A DNA stretch of 38,659 nucleotides, from NCBI GenBank assembly GCA_023265315.1, contig JAHFUA010000003.1, positions 1 to 38,659 on the forward strand. Direction: 5' to 3'. A program made the position numbers and the translations under genes. Source of the DNA: Acidobacteriota bacterium. GTDB lineage: Bacteria; Acidobacteriota; Terriglobia; Terriglobales; Acidobacteriaceae. The notes beneath the pieces are model-generated. The model searched no databases. It saw only the letters and a program-made list of their open reading frames with translations, and was not told the DNA's origin. Each line of letters starts with the position of its first letter. The first letter of the stretch is position 1. Of this stretch, positions 1 to 8,938 are shown piece by piece.

Positions 1-377
1 TCGTCGCCAACCAACTCCTTGGCCATGAGCACGGCGTGGCCCAGCCCCAAAGCCTCTTTCTGGCGCACGTAGGCCACGTGGATCATGTCCGAGATCTGCC
101 GGACCACCGCCAGGAGATCGGTCTTGCCCCGCTCCTCCAGCATCTTCTCCAGTTCGTAGCTGACGTCGAAGTGGTCCTCGATGGCGCTCTTGCCGCGGCC
201 GGTGATGATGATGATCTGGTCGCAGCCCGCGGCCAGCGCCTCCTCCACTCCGTACTGGATGATGGGCTTGTCGACCAGCGGCAGCATTTCCTTGGGCTGC
301 GCCTTGGTGGCGGGCAGGAAGCGCGTGCCCAGGCCGGCGGCGGGGAAAACGGCTTTGCGAACTTTCATTTTTGTCAT
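1..377 (-). CDS. galU: UTP--glucose-1-phosphate uridylyltransferase, 5' part only
   Basis: Only the first ~125 codons are present; the gene runs off the left edge. The translated N-terminus contains the nucleotidyltransferase signature [20 protein letters not shown], followed by [12 protein letters not shown] and [17 protein letters not shown]. This is the classical GalU pattern: the G-x-G-T-R loop binds UTP and the Lys of PKEM is catalytic. GalU makes UDP-glucose from UTP and glucose-1-phosphate in the cytoplasm, feeding cell-envelope and exopolysaccharide sugars. Two in-frame ATGs, at 377 and 368, are possible and neither has a clear Shine-Dalgarno sequence; 377 is used here. The upstream side holds heptanucleotide repeats rather than an obvious promoter. 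The family assignment is very safe; specificity for glucose rather than another hexose-1-phosphate is inferred. Confidence 0.93.
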   Translation of the reverse strand, partial: MTKMKVRKAVFPAAGLGTRFLPATKAQPKEMLPLVDKPIIQYGVEEALAAGCDQIIIITGRGKSAIEDHFDVSYELEKMLEERGKTDLLAVVRQISDMIHVAYVRQKEALGLGHAVLMAKELVGD

Positions 378-392
378 GCAATAGGAGAATAG

Positions 393-471
393 CACTCAGC
401 AGTCAGCACTCAGCAAGAGCCTAACGACCGACGACCAACGACCAACGACCAACGGCCAACGACCGCCGACC
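393..471. repeat. Heptanucleotide tandem arrays (CACTCAG and CGACCAA families)
   Basis: Two adjacent arrays with a strict period of 7 fill the gap between galU and the DUF885 gene. Positions 393-416 hold about three units of the CACTCAG type, and 425-471 hold about six units of CGACCAA with substitutions (CGACCGA, CGGCCAA, CGACCGC). No ORF explains the period, since 7 is not a multiple of 3. The same architecture recurs with other heptamers elsewhere in this window. Confidence 0.85.
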
Positions 472-474
472 CGC

Positions 475-2253
475 TCACAATACCGGCGAATCATCCCCTA
501 TCATCGCCCTCCGGATGATCTTCACCGGAGGAAAACCCTGCTTGAGGAACTGGTCGTGGAATTCCTGCAGGTTGAACTTCGCTCCCAGCTTCCGCTGGTA
601 GTCCTCGCGCAGTTTCAGGATCTCGAGCTTCCCCAGTGTGTACACGAGATAAGTGGGATCGGAGGTGCCGCGCTTGCTCTCAGTCTCGGCCACGGCACGC
701 GACTGGTAGCCTTCCTTCACGAAGAAGTCCACCGCCTGCTCGAAGGTCATCTTGCCGGTGTGCATCTCGATGCCGGCGATGTAGCGCGCGTTCCGCAGCA
801 AGGCGTCCTGCAACTGCCCCAGGCGGAGCTTCAGATACTTCTGGTCGCTGCGTCCGTTCGCCGGCTTGCCGTAGCCCTCATCCAGCATCATCTGCTCGCA
901 GTAGTGCGCCCAGCCTTCGGCGTTGGAACCTGAGCCCACCAGCTTGCGCACCTTCGAGGGCGCATTCTGCACCCACAGGAACTGCACGTAATGCCCGGGA
1001 TAGGCTTCGTGTGTGGCCACCGCGGTCAGGGTGTCGTAGTTGAACTGCGCCATGAACTCGCGCACGTGTTCCGGCGTCCAGTCCTTCTCCGGCAGGGTGA
1101 TGTTGAAGAACGCTTCCTTGGCGGTATGTTCGTAGGGGCCGGGCGTATCCATGGAGGCGAAGGTGAGCGCGCGCATGAAGGGCGGCGTCTCCTCGACGAT
1201 GGGCAGCACCGGCGAAGGAATGGTCACGATGCGGTCGCGTTCAATAAACCCGCGCAGGTCGCTGAACATGTCGCGCACCGCCTCGAGCAGCTTGTCGGGC
1301 GGCGGATAGTTCTTCTGGGAATCGGCCAAGACTTCTTGCGGCGTCTTGCCGGGATCGATCCGCGCCGCGGCCTCCTTCAGCCATTGTTGATTGCGATGCA
1401 GGTCGGCATAGCCGAGCTTCAGCAGCTCGTCCAGCGGCGTGTCCACCATTTCGTCGTACAGCAGCTTCTTGCGGTAGTTCTCGGCGCCGATGCGGAAATC
1501 GCCGTTGGAGCGCGGCAGCAGGTCGTCCTGGAGCCATTTCTGGTAGGCGCTGAGGCTGTGGATCACCGCCTGGTTGTTCTGCTTGAATTCCTCGAGCAGC
1601 TTCGCCTCTTTCACCTCGTGGAAGGCCCCGGGGACGTCCTGCTGGAAGAAGCGGATGATCCCCGGAAGTTGCAGCAGCGCGATCTGGGTATAGATCTTCG
1701 GAGGGTTCGTCAGGTTGGCGTGCGCCGCCTCGAACACCTTAGGCATCTGCCGCTCGCGCGCGATCAGCGACCGCAGCCGCTCCTCCGCCGGTGCAAACTT
1801 GCGGCTCATGATCAGGAAAACGCTGTAGGTGATGCCGCTCGCGTAGCGGTCCGGATTCTTCTCCCACTGCCGGATCTCTTCCAGCTCGAGCAGCCGCCCG
1901 TCGATCTCGTGCAGCAGCAGCTCGCGGTCGGCCTGCCGCTCGGCTGCGAGCCCGTTCGCGCTGAATCCCGCGATCTTTCCCCGCACCTGCTTCAGCGCCT
2001 TGATCTCGGCTTCAACTCCGGCGCGCGAATAGTCTTCCAGTTGGGTATCGTAGCGGTGGAATCCGGCTGACGTGCCGCCAGTGGGATGGAAGGGGAAGTA
2101 GTAGTCGTCGAAGTACTGATCCACCAGCCGGTCCCAGGGGTTCTGGGGTGCGGCGTGCTCTTCCGCTGGTGCCGACTTCTGCGCCACGACTTGATTACCG
2201 ATACAGATGAGAACCGACAGGCACAACAAAACGCCACAAAAAGGCCGCTTCAT
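475..2253 (-). CDS. Secreted DUF885 family protein (putative metallopeptidase)
   Basis: About 592 residues, typical for DUF885 proteins. A hydrophobic signal peptide ends near VVAQ (about residue 25). The hallmark HEAYPGHY lies at about residue 415-422 and EGWAHYCEQ about 30 residues later; DUF885 proteins share this HExxPGH plus EGWAxY arrangement, which resembles a zinc peptidase active site. The protein is therefore probably exported and acts on peptides, but the substrate is unknown. The ATG at 2253 is preferred over the in-frame GTG at 2259 because GAGG sits five bases upstream of it. It stands immediately downstream of mfd on the same strand (54 bp gap), so it may be co-transcribed with mfd although no functional link is evident. 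Confidence 0.9.
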   Translation of the reverse strand: MKRPFCGVLLCLSVLICIGNQVVAQKSAPAEEHAAPQNPWDRLVDQYFDDYYFPFHPTGGTSAGFHRYDTQLEDYSRAGVEAEIKALKQVRGKIAGFSANGLAAERQADRELLLHEIDGRLLELEEIRQWEKNPDRYASGITYSVFLIMSRKFAPAEERLRSLIARERQMPKVFEAAHANLTNPPKIYTQIALLQLPGIIRFFQQDVPGAFHEVKEAKLLEEFKQNNQAVIHSLSAYQKWLQDDLLPRSNGDFRIGAENYRKKLLYDEMVDTPLDELLKLGYADLHRNQQWLKEAAARIDPGKTPQEVLADSQKNYPPPDKLLEAVRDMFSDLRGFIERDRIVTIPSPVLPIVEETPPFMRALTFASMDTPGPYEHTAKEAFFNITLPEKDWTPEHVREFMAQFNYDTLTAVATHEAYPGHYVQFLWVQNAPSKVRKLVGSGSNAEGWAHYCEQMMLDEGYGKPANGRSDQKYLKLRLGQLQDALLRNARYIAGIEMHTGKMTFEQAVDFFVKEGYQSRAVAETESKRGTSDPTYLVYTLGKLEILKLREDYQRKLGAKFNLQEFHDQFLKQGFPPVKIIRRAMIGDDSPVL

Positions 2254-2306
2254 CGCCACCTCGCCAACTGAAACAACTTACCATAACGGCCACTCGGAAC
2301 TTGCGC

Positions 2307-5300
2307 TTAGAAACTTGAAACTGGTTTCTGCTCCCCCGCCAATTCCTCCAGCAGCCGCTTCAGCCGCTCCAGCACCTCTTCCGCCTGGGACGCCTTAAGC
2401 GAAAACTTCAGCACGCCCGACGGTGAGAACTGCGCTCCGGCCTGCCCGGCCACGAAGTGCGCCAGCTTCTCCGGATCGACGGCCGCCTCCTGGGTGAAGC
2501 GTATGCTCACCTGGTCGCGACGGCGGTCGATGGCCGCGACACCCAACTTCTGGGAAGCCAGCTTGAGCCGCGCGTACTCCAGCAGGTTGCGCACCGCTGC
2601 CGGAGGCTCGCCGTAGCGGTCTGCCAGTTCCTCCTGCACGTCGTTGAGCTGCGCCTCGCTCTCCACTCCGGCCACGCGCTTGTACATCCTCAGACGCTGA
2701 TTCTCTTCCTTGATGTATTCGGCGGGAATGCGGATGTTGATGCCGAGGCTGAGCTGCACCGCGATCTCCTCCCGCGCCACCTCGCCCTTCATCTCGCGCA
2801 CCGTGCGGTCGAGCATGCTGGTATAGAGCTCGAAGCCGACAGCATCGATGTGGCCGCTCTGCTGCCCGCCCAGCAGGTTTCCGGCGCCCCGCAGCTCGAG
2901 GTCGAGGGCAGCGATCTTGAACCCAGCGCCCAGGTCGGAGAACTCCTTGAGCGCGGCCAGGCGGCGGCGCGCCAGCGGCGTCAGTTCGATCTCTGGCGGG
3001 ACCAGCAGGTAGGCATAGGCCCGCCGGTTGGACCGCCCCACGCGTCCGCGCAACTGATAGAGCTCGGAGAGCCCATGGCGGTCGGCGCGGTTGACGATGA
3101 TGGTATTGCACAGCGGGATGTCGAGCCCGTTCTCGATGATCGTGGTCGCCACCAGCACGTCCGCCTCGTGCCGTATGAATTTCAGCATCACCTTCTCCAG
3201 CTCCGCTTCCGACATCTGCCCGTGCCCCACGGTAACCCGCGCCCGAGGCGCCAGCTCCTGCACCTTGGCCGCGATCTCGTCGATTGACTCCACGCGGTTG
3301 TGGACGAAGTAGGCCTGCCCGCCGCGCTCCAGCTCGTGCTCGATGGCGGTCTTGATCAGCTTTTCGTCGAACGCCGCGACCACCGTCTGGATGGCGATGC
3401 GGTCTTTGGGCGGGGTCTCGATCACGCTCATGTCGCGCACGCCGATCAGCGACATGTGCAGCGTGCGCGGAATGGGCGTGGCCGACATGGTCAGCACGTC
3501 CACCTCCTTCTTCAGCTTCTTCAGCCGCTCCTTGTGGCGCACCCCGAAGCGCTGCTCTTCGTCCACCACCACCAGCCCGAGATCGGAGAACTTGATGTCC
3601 TTCGAGAGCAGGCGGTGGGTGCCGATCAGGATGTCCACCTGCCCGGCCTCCACCCTCTGGAGAATTTCTCTCTGCTGCCTGGCCGTGCGGAAGCGGCTCA
3701 GCATCTCGGTGCGAATGGGATAGGCCGCAAAGCGCTGCTTGAAGGTCTCAAAGTGCTGGAAGGCGAGCACGGTCGTCGGCGCGAGCACGGCCACCTGCTT
3801 GTTGTCGTTCGCCGCCTTGAAGGCTGCGCGCATGGCGACTTCGGTTTTGCCATAGCCCACGTCGCCCACCAGCAGCCGGTCCATGGGCGTGGACGCTTCC
3901 ATGTCGCGCTTCACGTCCACGACGGCCTCTTCCTGGTCCTCGGTCTCCTGGTGTTCGAAGGCGTCTTCGAATTCGCGCTGCCAGTCGGTGTCGCGCGGGA
4001 AGGCGTGCCCCTCGGCCAGGCGACGCTCGGCGTAGAGCTTGAGCAACTCTTCCGCCATGTCCTGCATGGCCTTCTTGACCCGCGCCTTGGTGCGCGCCCA
4101 GGCGGTGCTGCCCAAGTGACTGAGGGCCGGCTTTTGGCCCTCGGCCGAGCGAAACTTCTGCACCAGGTCGAGCCGGGTGAGGGGAACGTAGAGCCGCGCG
4201 CCCTCAGCATACTCCAGGATCATGAATTCGCCCGTGGTATCGCCTTGAGTGATCTCCTTCAGCCCCTGGTACTGGCCGATCCCGTGTTCCACATGCACGA
4301 CGTAGTCGCCCACTTGCAGGTCGCGGAAGTCGGAGAGGAAGGCTGAAACCTTGGATCCCCTGCGTAGAGGACGGGTGAGTACGGCCTCGGACTCGTCGAA
4401 CAGGTCACGGGCGCCGAAGATGGCCACGCCAGCCTGCGGCAGGGCAACGCCGTCGGGAACATTGGCTCGTACTACCGTTGTAGTTGATATGTTCTGGGCG
4501 AAGTAGGCAGTCTCATCCAGGTAGCTCTCCCCGCCCGGGGTGGGGGTCCGGCTGCCCAGCCGAAAGGGGATACTGTATTCGGTGAAGACGTCCGCCAGAC
4601 GCTCGACTTCGCCCATCGTCGGCACGGCGAAGATCACCCGCCTGCCCTCGGCCGTGAGGCGCTGGACCTCCTCCACCATAGCCGGCATGGAGCCGTGAAA
4701 GCGGGTAGTCGGCTGGGACGAAAACGACATGTGTAGTATATGATCGGCTTCTGTGCCGGTCTCGATCCCGAGGTGCTCCAGGCTGCCTCCGGGCCGGCTC
4801 GCCAGCAGGCTTTCGAACTCCTCCGGCGAGAAGTAGAGGTCGTCGGGCCGGACCAGCCGTCCGATTCCAGCGCGCTCGTGGGCTTCCCGGACCCGCTCCC
4901 ACCAGTGCTCGATCTCCCGGGCGATATCCTCCGGTTCATCCACCAGGACCGCCGCCTTGGGCAGCAGATCAAACACCGATTCCGTGGGTGCCCCACCCGG
5001 ACCCTGCCCCGAGCGAAGTCGAGGGGCGGTTTTGGAAGGGTGGGGAATTTGAGCCGCCACGGGCGCGTAGAACTCCCATCCTGGAAAGACCGAGACGCCC
5101 CCTGCCACCACCGCCTCGGCCACCGCGGCTTCAGCCCCGCTGATGCGCGCACCCGAAAGCCGCGCATGGATGGCGCCCAGGATCTCGTCCGTAACCGGCG
5201 TTTCGGCCAGCGGCAGCAGGACCACTTCCTCCACAGGATTTGACGAACGCTGGCTGGCGGGGTCGAACTTGCGCATGGATTCGACCTCGTCGCCAAAGAA

Positions 5301-5918
5301 CTCGATGCGTACCGGGCGGTCCATCTCCGGCGAATAGACATCCAGGATGCCGCCGCGCAGGGCGAACTGCCCCGGCATCTCGACCACGTCCACCGCAGCG
5401 TAGCCAACGGTGTTCAGGTGCTCCACCAGCCGCTCGACATCAATAGTCTCGCCGCGGCGCACCACCCGCGCCAACTCGGCATAGAAGCTGGCCTCGCGCA
5501 TCGGCATCAGCGCGGCACAGGCGGGCATGATGACGATAGAAGCGGCGCCGGTCGAGATCTTCCACAGCGCGGTGGCCCGCTCTTCCTGGATCTCGGGGTG
5601 GGGGGAGAGGTTCTCGAAGGGCAGGACATCGAAGCAGGGCAGTTTGACCACCGAGCCGGGCGGAGGGCCGCCGGTCAGGTCGCAAAATGCCTCGAGGACC
5701 GGCAGCATCTCTTCCGCCGCGCGGTTGTCGCGCACCAGCACCACCAGGGGCCGGGATGCCAGGCGCGCCAGCATCGCCACGTACAGCGATTTGGCCGTAG
5801 GGGTGAGGCCGGAAACACCAATCCGCCCCGCGCCAGCTTTTAGGTGGGTAGCCGCACGCGCCAGGGCTTCTATCTTTTCCACGTCCGCAAAGAGTTCGCG
5901 GACGAACGGCAGGACCAT
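2307..5918 (-). CDS. mfd: Transcription-repair coupling factor Mfd
   Basis: 1203 residues, near the usual 1150-1200. Order of parts: UvrB-like N-terminal module (about 1-400), CarD-like RNA-polymerase-interacting domain (VGDYVVHVEHGIGQYQG, about 536-552), SF2 translocase with Walker A GDVGYGKTE (685-693), DEEQ box (786-789) and SATPIPRTL (about 813), then the TRCF C-terminal domain. Mfd displaces RNA polymerase stalled at DNA lesions and recruits UvrA. About 22 residues (292-313, containing TAPRLRSGQGPGGAP) have no place in the family. They are encoded by a palindromic repeat at 4980-5045 that is in frame and begins and ends with complementary 8-mers. No good Shine-Dalgarno sequence precedes the ATG at 5918; the start is otherwise reasonable because the family pattern begins soon after it. 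Confidence 0.97.
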   Translation of the reverse strand: MVLPFVRELFADVEKIEALARAATHLKAGAGRIGVSGLTPTAKSLYVAMLARLASRPLVVLVRDNRAAEEMLPVLEAFCDLTGGPPPGSVVKLPCFDVLPFENLSPHPEIQEERATALWKISTGAASIVIMPACAALMPMREASFYAELARVVRRGETIDVERLVEHLNTVGYAAVDVVEMPGQFALRGGILDVYSPEMDRPVRIEFFGDEVESMRKFDPASQRSSNPVEEVVLLPLAETPVTDEILGAIHARLSGARISGAEAAVAEAVVAGGVSVFPGWEFYAPVAAQIPHPSKTAPRLRSGQGPGGAPTESVFDLLPKAAVLVDEPEDIAREIEHWWERVREAHERAGIGRLVRPDDLYFSPEEFESLLASRPGGSLEHLGIETGTEADHILHMSFSSQPTTRFHGSMPAMVEEVQRLTAEGRRVIFAVPTMGEVERLADVFTEYSIPFRLGSRTPTPGGESYLDETAYFAQNISTTTVVRANVPDGVALPQAGVAIFGARDLFDESEAVLTRPLRRGSKVSAFLSDFRDLQVGDYVVHVEHGIGQYQGLKEITQGDTTGEFMILEYAEGARLYVPLTRLDLVQKFRSAEGQKPALSHLGSTAWARTKARVKKAMQDMAEELLKLYAERRLAEGHAFPRDTDWQREFEDAFEHQETEDQEEAVVDVKRDMEASTPMDRLLVGDVGYGKTEVAMRAAFKAANDNKQVAVLAPTTVLAFQHFETFKQRFAAYPIRTEMLSRFRTARQQREILQRVEAGQVDILIGTHRLLSKDIKFSDLGLVVVDEEQRFGVRHKERLKKLKKEVDVLTMSATPIPRTLHMSLIGVRDMSVIETPPKDRIAIQTVVAAFDEKLIKTAIEHELERGGQAYFVHNRVESIDEIAAKVQELAPRARVTVGHGQMSEAELEKVMLKFIRHEADVLVATTIIENGLDIPLCNTIIVNRADRHGLSELYQLRGRVGRSNRRAYAYLLVPPEIELTPLARRRLAALKEFSDLGAGFKIAALDLELRGAGNLLGGQQSGHIDAVGFELYTSMLDRTVREMKGEVAREEIAVQLSLGINIRIPAEYIKEENQRLRMYKRVAGVESEAQLNDVQEELADRYGEPPAAVRNLLEYARLKLASQKLGVAAIDRRRDQVSIRFTQEAAVDPEKLAHFVAGQAGAQFSPSGVLKFSLKASQAEEVLERLKRLLEELAGEQKPVSSF
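4985..5048. repeat. Palindromic repeat inserted in frame within mfd
   Basis: The arms CCCCACCC (4991-4998) and GGGTGGGG (5038-5045) are perfect inverted repeats. The core between them, GAGCGAAGTCGAGGGGCGG, is the same motif seen in this window's intergenic palindromes (GAGTCGAAG...). Read in the mfd frame it gives LRSGQG, a signature peptide of repeat-derived insertions. The reading frame is preserved on both sides. Confidence 0.75.
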
Positions 5919-5948
5919 GGAGATTTGATTGTAGCAGTGGAAGGCGTC

Positions 5949-6533
5949 CTACGACGCGGTCCCGAACAGGCGGTCGAACAGCGACCAGAAGATAGCGTAG
6001 TCGCGGTCGGGACGGTCGTGGTGGGCCAGGTGGTGGGCGCGGGCGCGATCGAGCCAGGAGGGCAGCCATCCGCCCATGTGGAAGCGCCAGTGGATCTCTT
6101 CCGTCAAGAAGAAGTACAGACTAAAACTCACCAGCACTCCGGGCGCGAAGTCCCAGTGCAGGAGCCAGTCGGCGATGACCACTGGCGCGCCGTTGCCGGC
6201 GAACATCGTCACCACGTAGATCGCCTTGCCGCCCAGGTTGACGTGCAGCGGCTCGTGCGGCATGCCGATCGAGGCATGGTGCAGCAGGTGGCCTTCGAAG
6301 GCGTAGGTGCCGGGCACGTGCAAGATCCAGCGGTGCAGGGAGTATTCGAAGAAGTTTGCCCAGACGAAGCCGGCGACCAAGCCGATCAGCCACATCTCCA
6401 GTCGCGGTGGATGCAAGTAAGCCAGCACCGCGGCCGGCCCGCAGCCACACAGCGTGGCGACAATCGCGTTGCGAATGTTGATGGCGCGACCCTGTTCGAG
6501 CGCAGCGAGATCGACGACAGGTTCGGCAGGCAT
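5949..6533 (-). CDS. Fatty acid hydroxylase / sterol desaturase superfamily membrane protein
   Basis: 194 residues with several hydrophobic segments and the diiron histidine clusters of the superfamily: HRWILH, HLLHH, HWRFHMGG and HHLAHH, spread over the second half. Such enzymes are integral membrane di-iron oxygenases that hydroxylate or desaturate lipids, including fatty acids, sterols and carotenoids. The substrate cannot be told from sequence; short versions without a cytochrome b5 domain are common in bacteria. The ATG at 6533 is chosen because TTAGGGGG lies six bases upstream; the ATG at 6539 would overlap that site. It lies just upstream of mfd on the same strand with a 30-bp gap, and is divergent from hemL. 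Confidence 0.85.
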   Translation of the reverse strand: MPAEPVVDLAALEQGRAINIRNAIVATLCGCGPAAVLAYLHPPRLEMWLIGLVAGFVWANFFEYSLHRWILHVPGTYAFEGHLLHHASIGMPHEPLHVNLGGKAIYVVTMFAGNGAPVVIADWLLHWDFAPGVLVSFSLYFFLTEEIHWRFHMGGWLPSWLDRARAHHLAHHDRPDRDYAIFWSLFDRLFGTAS

Positions 6534-6661
6534 TCTCATCCCCCTAATGAGATGCGGGAGAGACTGGCAGTGGGCGTATCTTACACCTGCTTTGGCCGAC
6601 GGCCAGGGCGTGCGCAAGTGACGGCGGTAATCCGGCTGGGGCTGCTATAGTAACTGGTCGC

Positions 6662-7972
6662 ATGCAACCCACAGCCACCCGCAAGCTCGACCGATCGCGC
6701 CAGCTCCAGCAGCGCGCGGAGAAGCTCTTTCCCGGGGGCGTAAATTCGCCGGTGCGAGCCTTTCGCGCCGTGGGCGGCGATCCGCCGTTCGTCGTCAAGG
6801 GACGCGGCTCGCGCATGTGGGACGCCGACGGCAACGAGTACATCGACTACGTCGGCTCCTGGGGACCGCTGATCCTGGGCCACGCCGCGCCCGACGTGGT
6901 GGAGGCCATCGAGCGCGCCAACCGCGATGGCGCCAGCTTCGGCGCTTCCACGCCGCGCGAAGCCGACCTCGCCGAAGCCGTGCTCGAGGCCTTCCCGGCG
7001 ATGGAGAAGCTGCGTTTCGTCAGCTCAGGGACGGAGGCCACGATGTCGGCCATCCGGCTGGCGCGCGCCGTGACCGGGCGCAAGTACGTCATCAAGTTCG
7101 AGGGCTGCTATCACGGCCACACCGACGCGCTGCTGGTGAAGGCGGGCTCGGGCGTGGCAACCCTCGGCATCCCCGGCTCGGCGGGCGTGCCCGAGGAGTT
7201 CGTGCAGTTCACCCTCGCCCTGCCCTACAACCACATCGAGCGCGTGGACGACGCGTTCAAGCGGCTCAAAGGCGAGATCGCGTGCGTGATCGTGGAGCCG
7301 GTGGTGGGCAACATGGGATGCGTGCCGCCGGCGCCGCAGTTCCTCGACGGCCTGCGCTACCTCACCTCGCGCGAGGATGCGCTCTTGATCTTCGACGAGG
7401 TGATGACCGGCTTCCGCGTGGCCTTCGGCGGCGCGCAGGAGCTCTACGGCACGCGTCCCGACCTGACCACGCTGGGCAAGATCATTGGCGGCGGCCTGCC
7501 GGTCGGCGCATACGGCGGCCCGGCCGAATATATGGACCAGGTTGCTCCGCTCGGCCCCGTGTATCAGGCGGGAACGCTCTCAGGCAATCCGCTGGCGATG
7601 GCCGCGGGCCTGGCTACGCTGCGGCACCTCCGCGACAACCGCGAGCTCTACGGCCGGCTGGACCGAGCCGCGGCCACGCTGGTGGACATGGTTGCGGACG
7701 CGGCGCATCAGGCCGGCGTCGCCGTGACGGCGAACCGCGTCGGTTCGATGTTCACCTGGTTCTTCGCCGGCGAGCCTGTGACGGACTGGGATTCGGCAGC
7801 GAAATCCGACACGGCGCTCTTCGGAAAATTTCATCGCGCTCTGCTCGAGGAAGGCATCTGGCTTCCGCCGTCGCAGTTCGAAGCGGCCTTCCTCTCCGCC
7901 GCTCACTCGATGGACGACATCAGCCAGACGGTTGTGGCGGCGCGCAAAGTATTGGCTGCCATTGGGAGATAG
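6662..7972 (+). CDS. hemL: Glutamate-1-semialdehyde 2,1-aminomutase
   Basis: 436 residues, the usual size. A class III aminotransferase fold is evident: [13 protein letters not shown] near the N-terminus, [15 protein letters not shown] (about 121-135), [16 protein letters not shown] (245-252) and the pyridoxal-phosphate lysine K273 in [18 protein letters not shown]. HemL converts glutamate-1-semialdehyde to 5-aminolevulinate, the first committed tetrapyrrole precursor of the C5 pathway. It is separated by about 3.5 kb from hemE-hemH-hemG on the same strand, so haem genes cluster loosely here. The gene begins at an ATG about 20 bases downstream of a short AT-rich stretch; no strong ribosome site is visible. 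Identification is secure. Confidence 0.97.
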   Translation: MQPTATRKLDRSRQLQQRAEKLFPGGVNSPVRAFRAVGGDPPFVVKGRGSRMWDADGNEYIDYVGSWGPLILGHAAPDVVEAIERANRDGASFGASTPREADLAEAVLEAFPAMEKLRFVSSGTEATMSAIRLARAVTGRKYVIKFEGCYHGHTDALLVKAGSGVATLGIPGSAGVPEEFVQFTLALPYNHIERVDDAFKRLKGEIACVIVEPVVGNMGCVPPAPQFLDGLRYLTSREDALLIFDEVMTGFRVAFGGAQELYGTRPDLTTLGKIIGGGLPVGAYGGPAEYMDQVAPLGPVYQAGTLSGNPLAMAAGLATLRHLRDNRELYGRLDRAAATLVDMVADAAHQAGVAVTANRVGSMFTWFFAGEPVTDWDSAAKSDTALFGKFHRALLEEGIWLPPSQFEAAFLSAAHSMDDISQTVVAARKVLAAIGR

Positions 7973-7990
7973 CCACGGCGAAGAGAGGAA

Positions 7991-8101
7991 GCAGGAGGCA
8001 GGAAGCAGGACGCAGCGGGAGGAGATTATGCCGTTCCTGCCTCCTGCGTCCGGCCACCTGCCTCCTGGCTTTTCAGCCGACGACCGACGACCGAGAGCCG
8101 A
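7991..8101. repeat. Inverted pair of GCAGGAG-type heptad arrays plus CGACGAC heptads
   Basis: Positions 7991-8025 carry GCAGGAG-like heptads (GCAGGAG, GCAGGAA, GCAGGAC, GCAGCGG). Positions 8036-8069 carry the reverse complement type (CCTGCCT, CCTGCGT), so the two arrays can pair as a hairpin. A second heptad family, CGACGAC, follows at 8077-8101 and runs into the 3' end of the convergent deacetylase gene, where it encodes the last residues. Confidence 0.85.
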
Positions 8102-8798
8102 CGGCTGCCTTCATCATCTCCGTCACGCTCACGAACTCGTAGCCCTGGTCCTTCAAGCGCCGGATCAGCCGATCGGTCGCTTCAACCGTGTGCGCGCGGT
8201 TTGCGCCCATGCGAAGGTGGCCGCCATCGTGCATCAGGATCACGTCCCCACCGCGGATGCGCCGGTTCACGCGCTGCTCGATGCCGTCCGCCGTGTGGAT
8301 CTTCCAGTCATTTGAGCTGACCGTCCACATCACCGGCTCGAGCCCCAGCTTGCGACCGACGCTCAGCACATGCGGCAGGCGCGCACCAAACGGCGGACGC
8401 CACAGCGTCGAATGCTCGCCCACGGTGTCTGCCAGCATCTTCCGGCATTGTTCGAGTTCGCTGCGCACCGTTGCGGCTGAGCAGAAGATCAGGTTGGGAT
8501 GGTTGAAGGTGTGATTGCCGATGGCGTGCCCGGCACGCGCCACCTCGCGCGCGATCTCCGGCTTGGCGGCTACGAATTTCCCGATCAGGAAGAACGTGGC
8601 TTTGACGCCGTGCCGGGCCAGCACTTCCAGCAGGCGAAGCGTGTGGGGATCGTTGGGGCCGTCGTCGTAGGTCAAGGCAAGCTGCCGCGAGCCGCGGCCG
8701 GCGCCCAGATATGTTCTTCCGTAGAGCTGCGACCGCGGCGCGTAGCAAGCGTAGCCTGCATAGCCGAGGGCGGCAGCGCCGATCAGAGGTCCGAGCAT
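8073..8798 (-). CDS. Polysaccharide deacetylase (NodB homology domain), membrane-anchored
   Basis: 241 residues. The short hydrophobic N-terminus (LIGAAALGYAGYACYA) suggests a signal anchor, followed by a NodB domain with LALTYDDGPND (TYDD at 43-46; the second Asp of DD is a metal ligand), the GHAIGNHTFNHPNL histidine motif and a C-terminal LMHDGG motif. These metal-dependent enzymes remove N-acetyl groups from chitin-like oligomers or peptidoglycan outside the cell. Nothing in the neighbourhood identifies the substrate. The final residues (VGSRSSVVG) are encoded by heptad-repeat DNA rather than by conserved domain sequence. It is convergent with hemL and divergent from the deoxynucleoside kinase. 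Confidence 0.9.
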   Translation of the reverse strand: MLGPLIGAAALGYAGYACYAPRSQLYGRTYLGAGRGSRQLALTYDDGPNDPHTLRLLEVLARHGVKATFFLIGKFVAAKPEIAREVARAGHAIGNHTFNHPNLIFCSAATVRSELEQCRKMLADTVGEHSTLWRPPFGARLPHVLSVGRKLGLEPVMWTVSSNDWKIHTADGIEQRVNRRIRGGDVILMHDGGHLRMGANRAHTVEATDRLIRRLKDQGYEFVSVTEMMKAAVGSRSSVVG

Positions 8799-8812
8799 TG
8801 CCGCAATTTTAA

Positions 8813-8847
8813 GCTGGCTGTTGGCTTTTGGCTCTGGGCTTTTAGCT
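8813..8847. repeat. Heptad array (TGGCTTT family)
   Basis: GGC recurs exactly every seven bases (ends at 8818, 8825, 8832, 8839, with a degenerate AGC at 8846). It lies in the divergent spacer between the deacetylase and the kinase gene, so it probably sits near their promoters. Confidence 0.7.
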
Positions 8848-8938
8848 CCTCCGTGTCCTCTGTGGTTTTCATCTTCCTATTTACTCAACTCGCAATTGCA
8901 CCGGGCGCTCGCCCGATATATTCTCGCGATATTCGGTC

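Noticed and set aside
991-4346. Long plus-strand ORFs (359 and 348 codons) opposite the DUF885 gene and mfd
   Set aside because: Antisense shadows of genes with unmistakable motifs; no domains or ribosome sites of their own.
7991-8101. CRISPR-like tandem repeats
   Set aside because: Units are 7 bases without spacers, and no cas genes are near.
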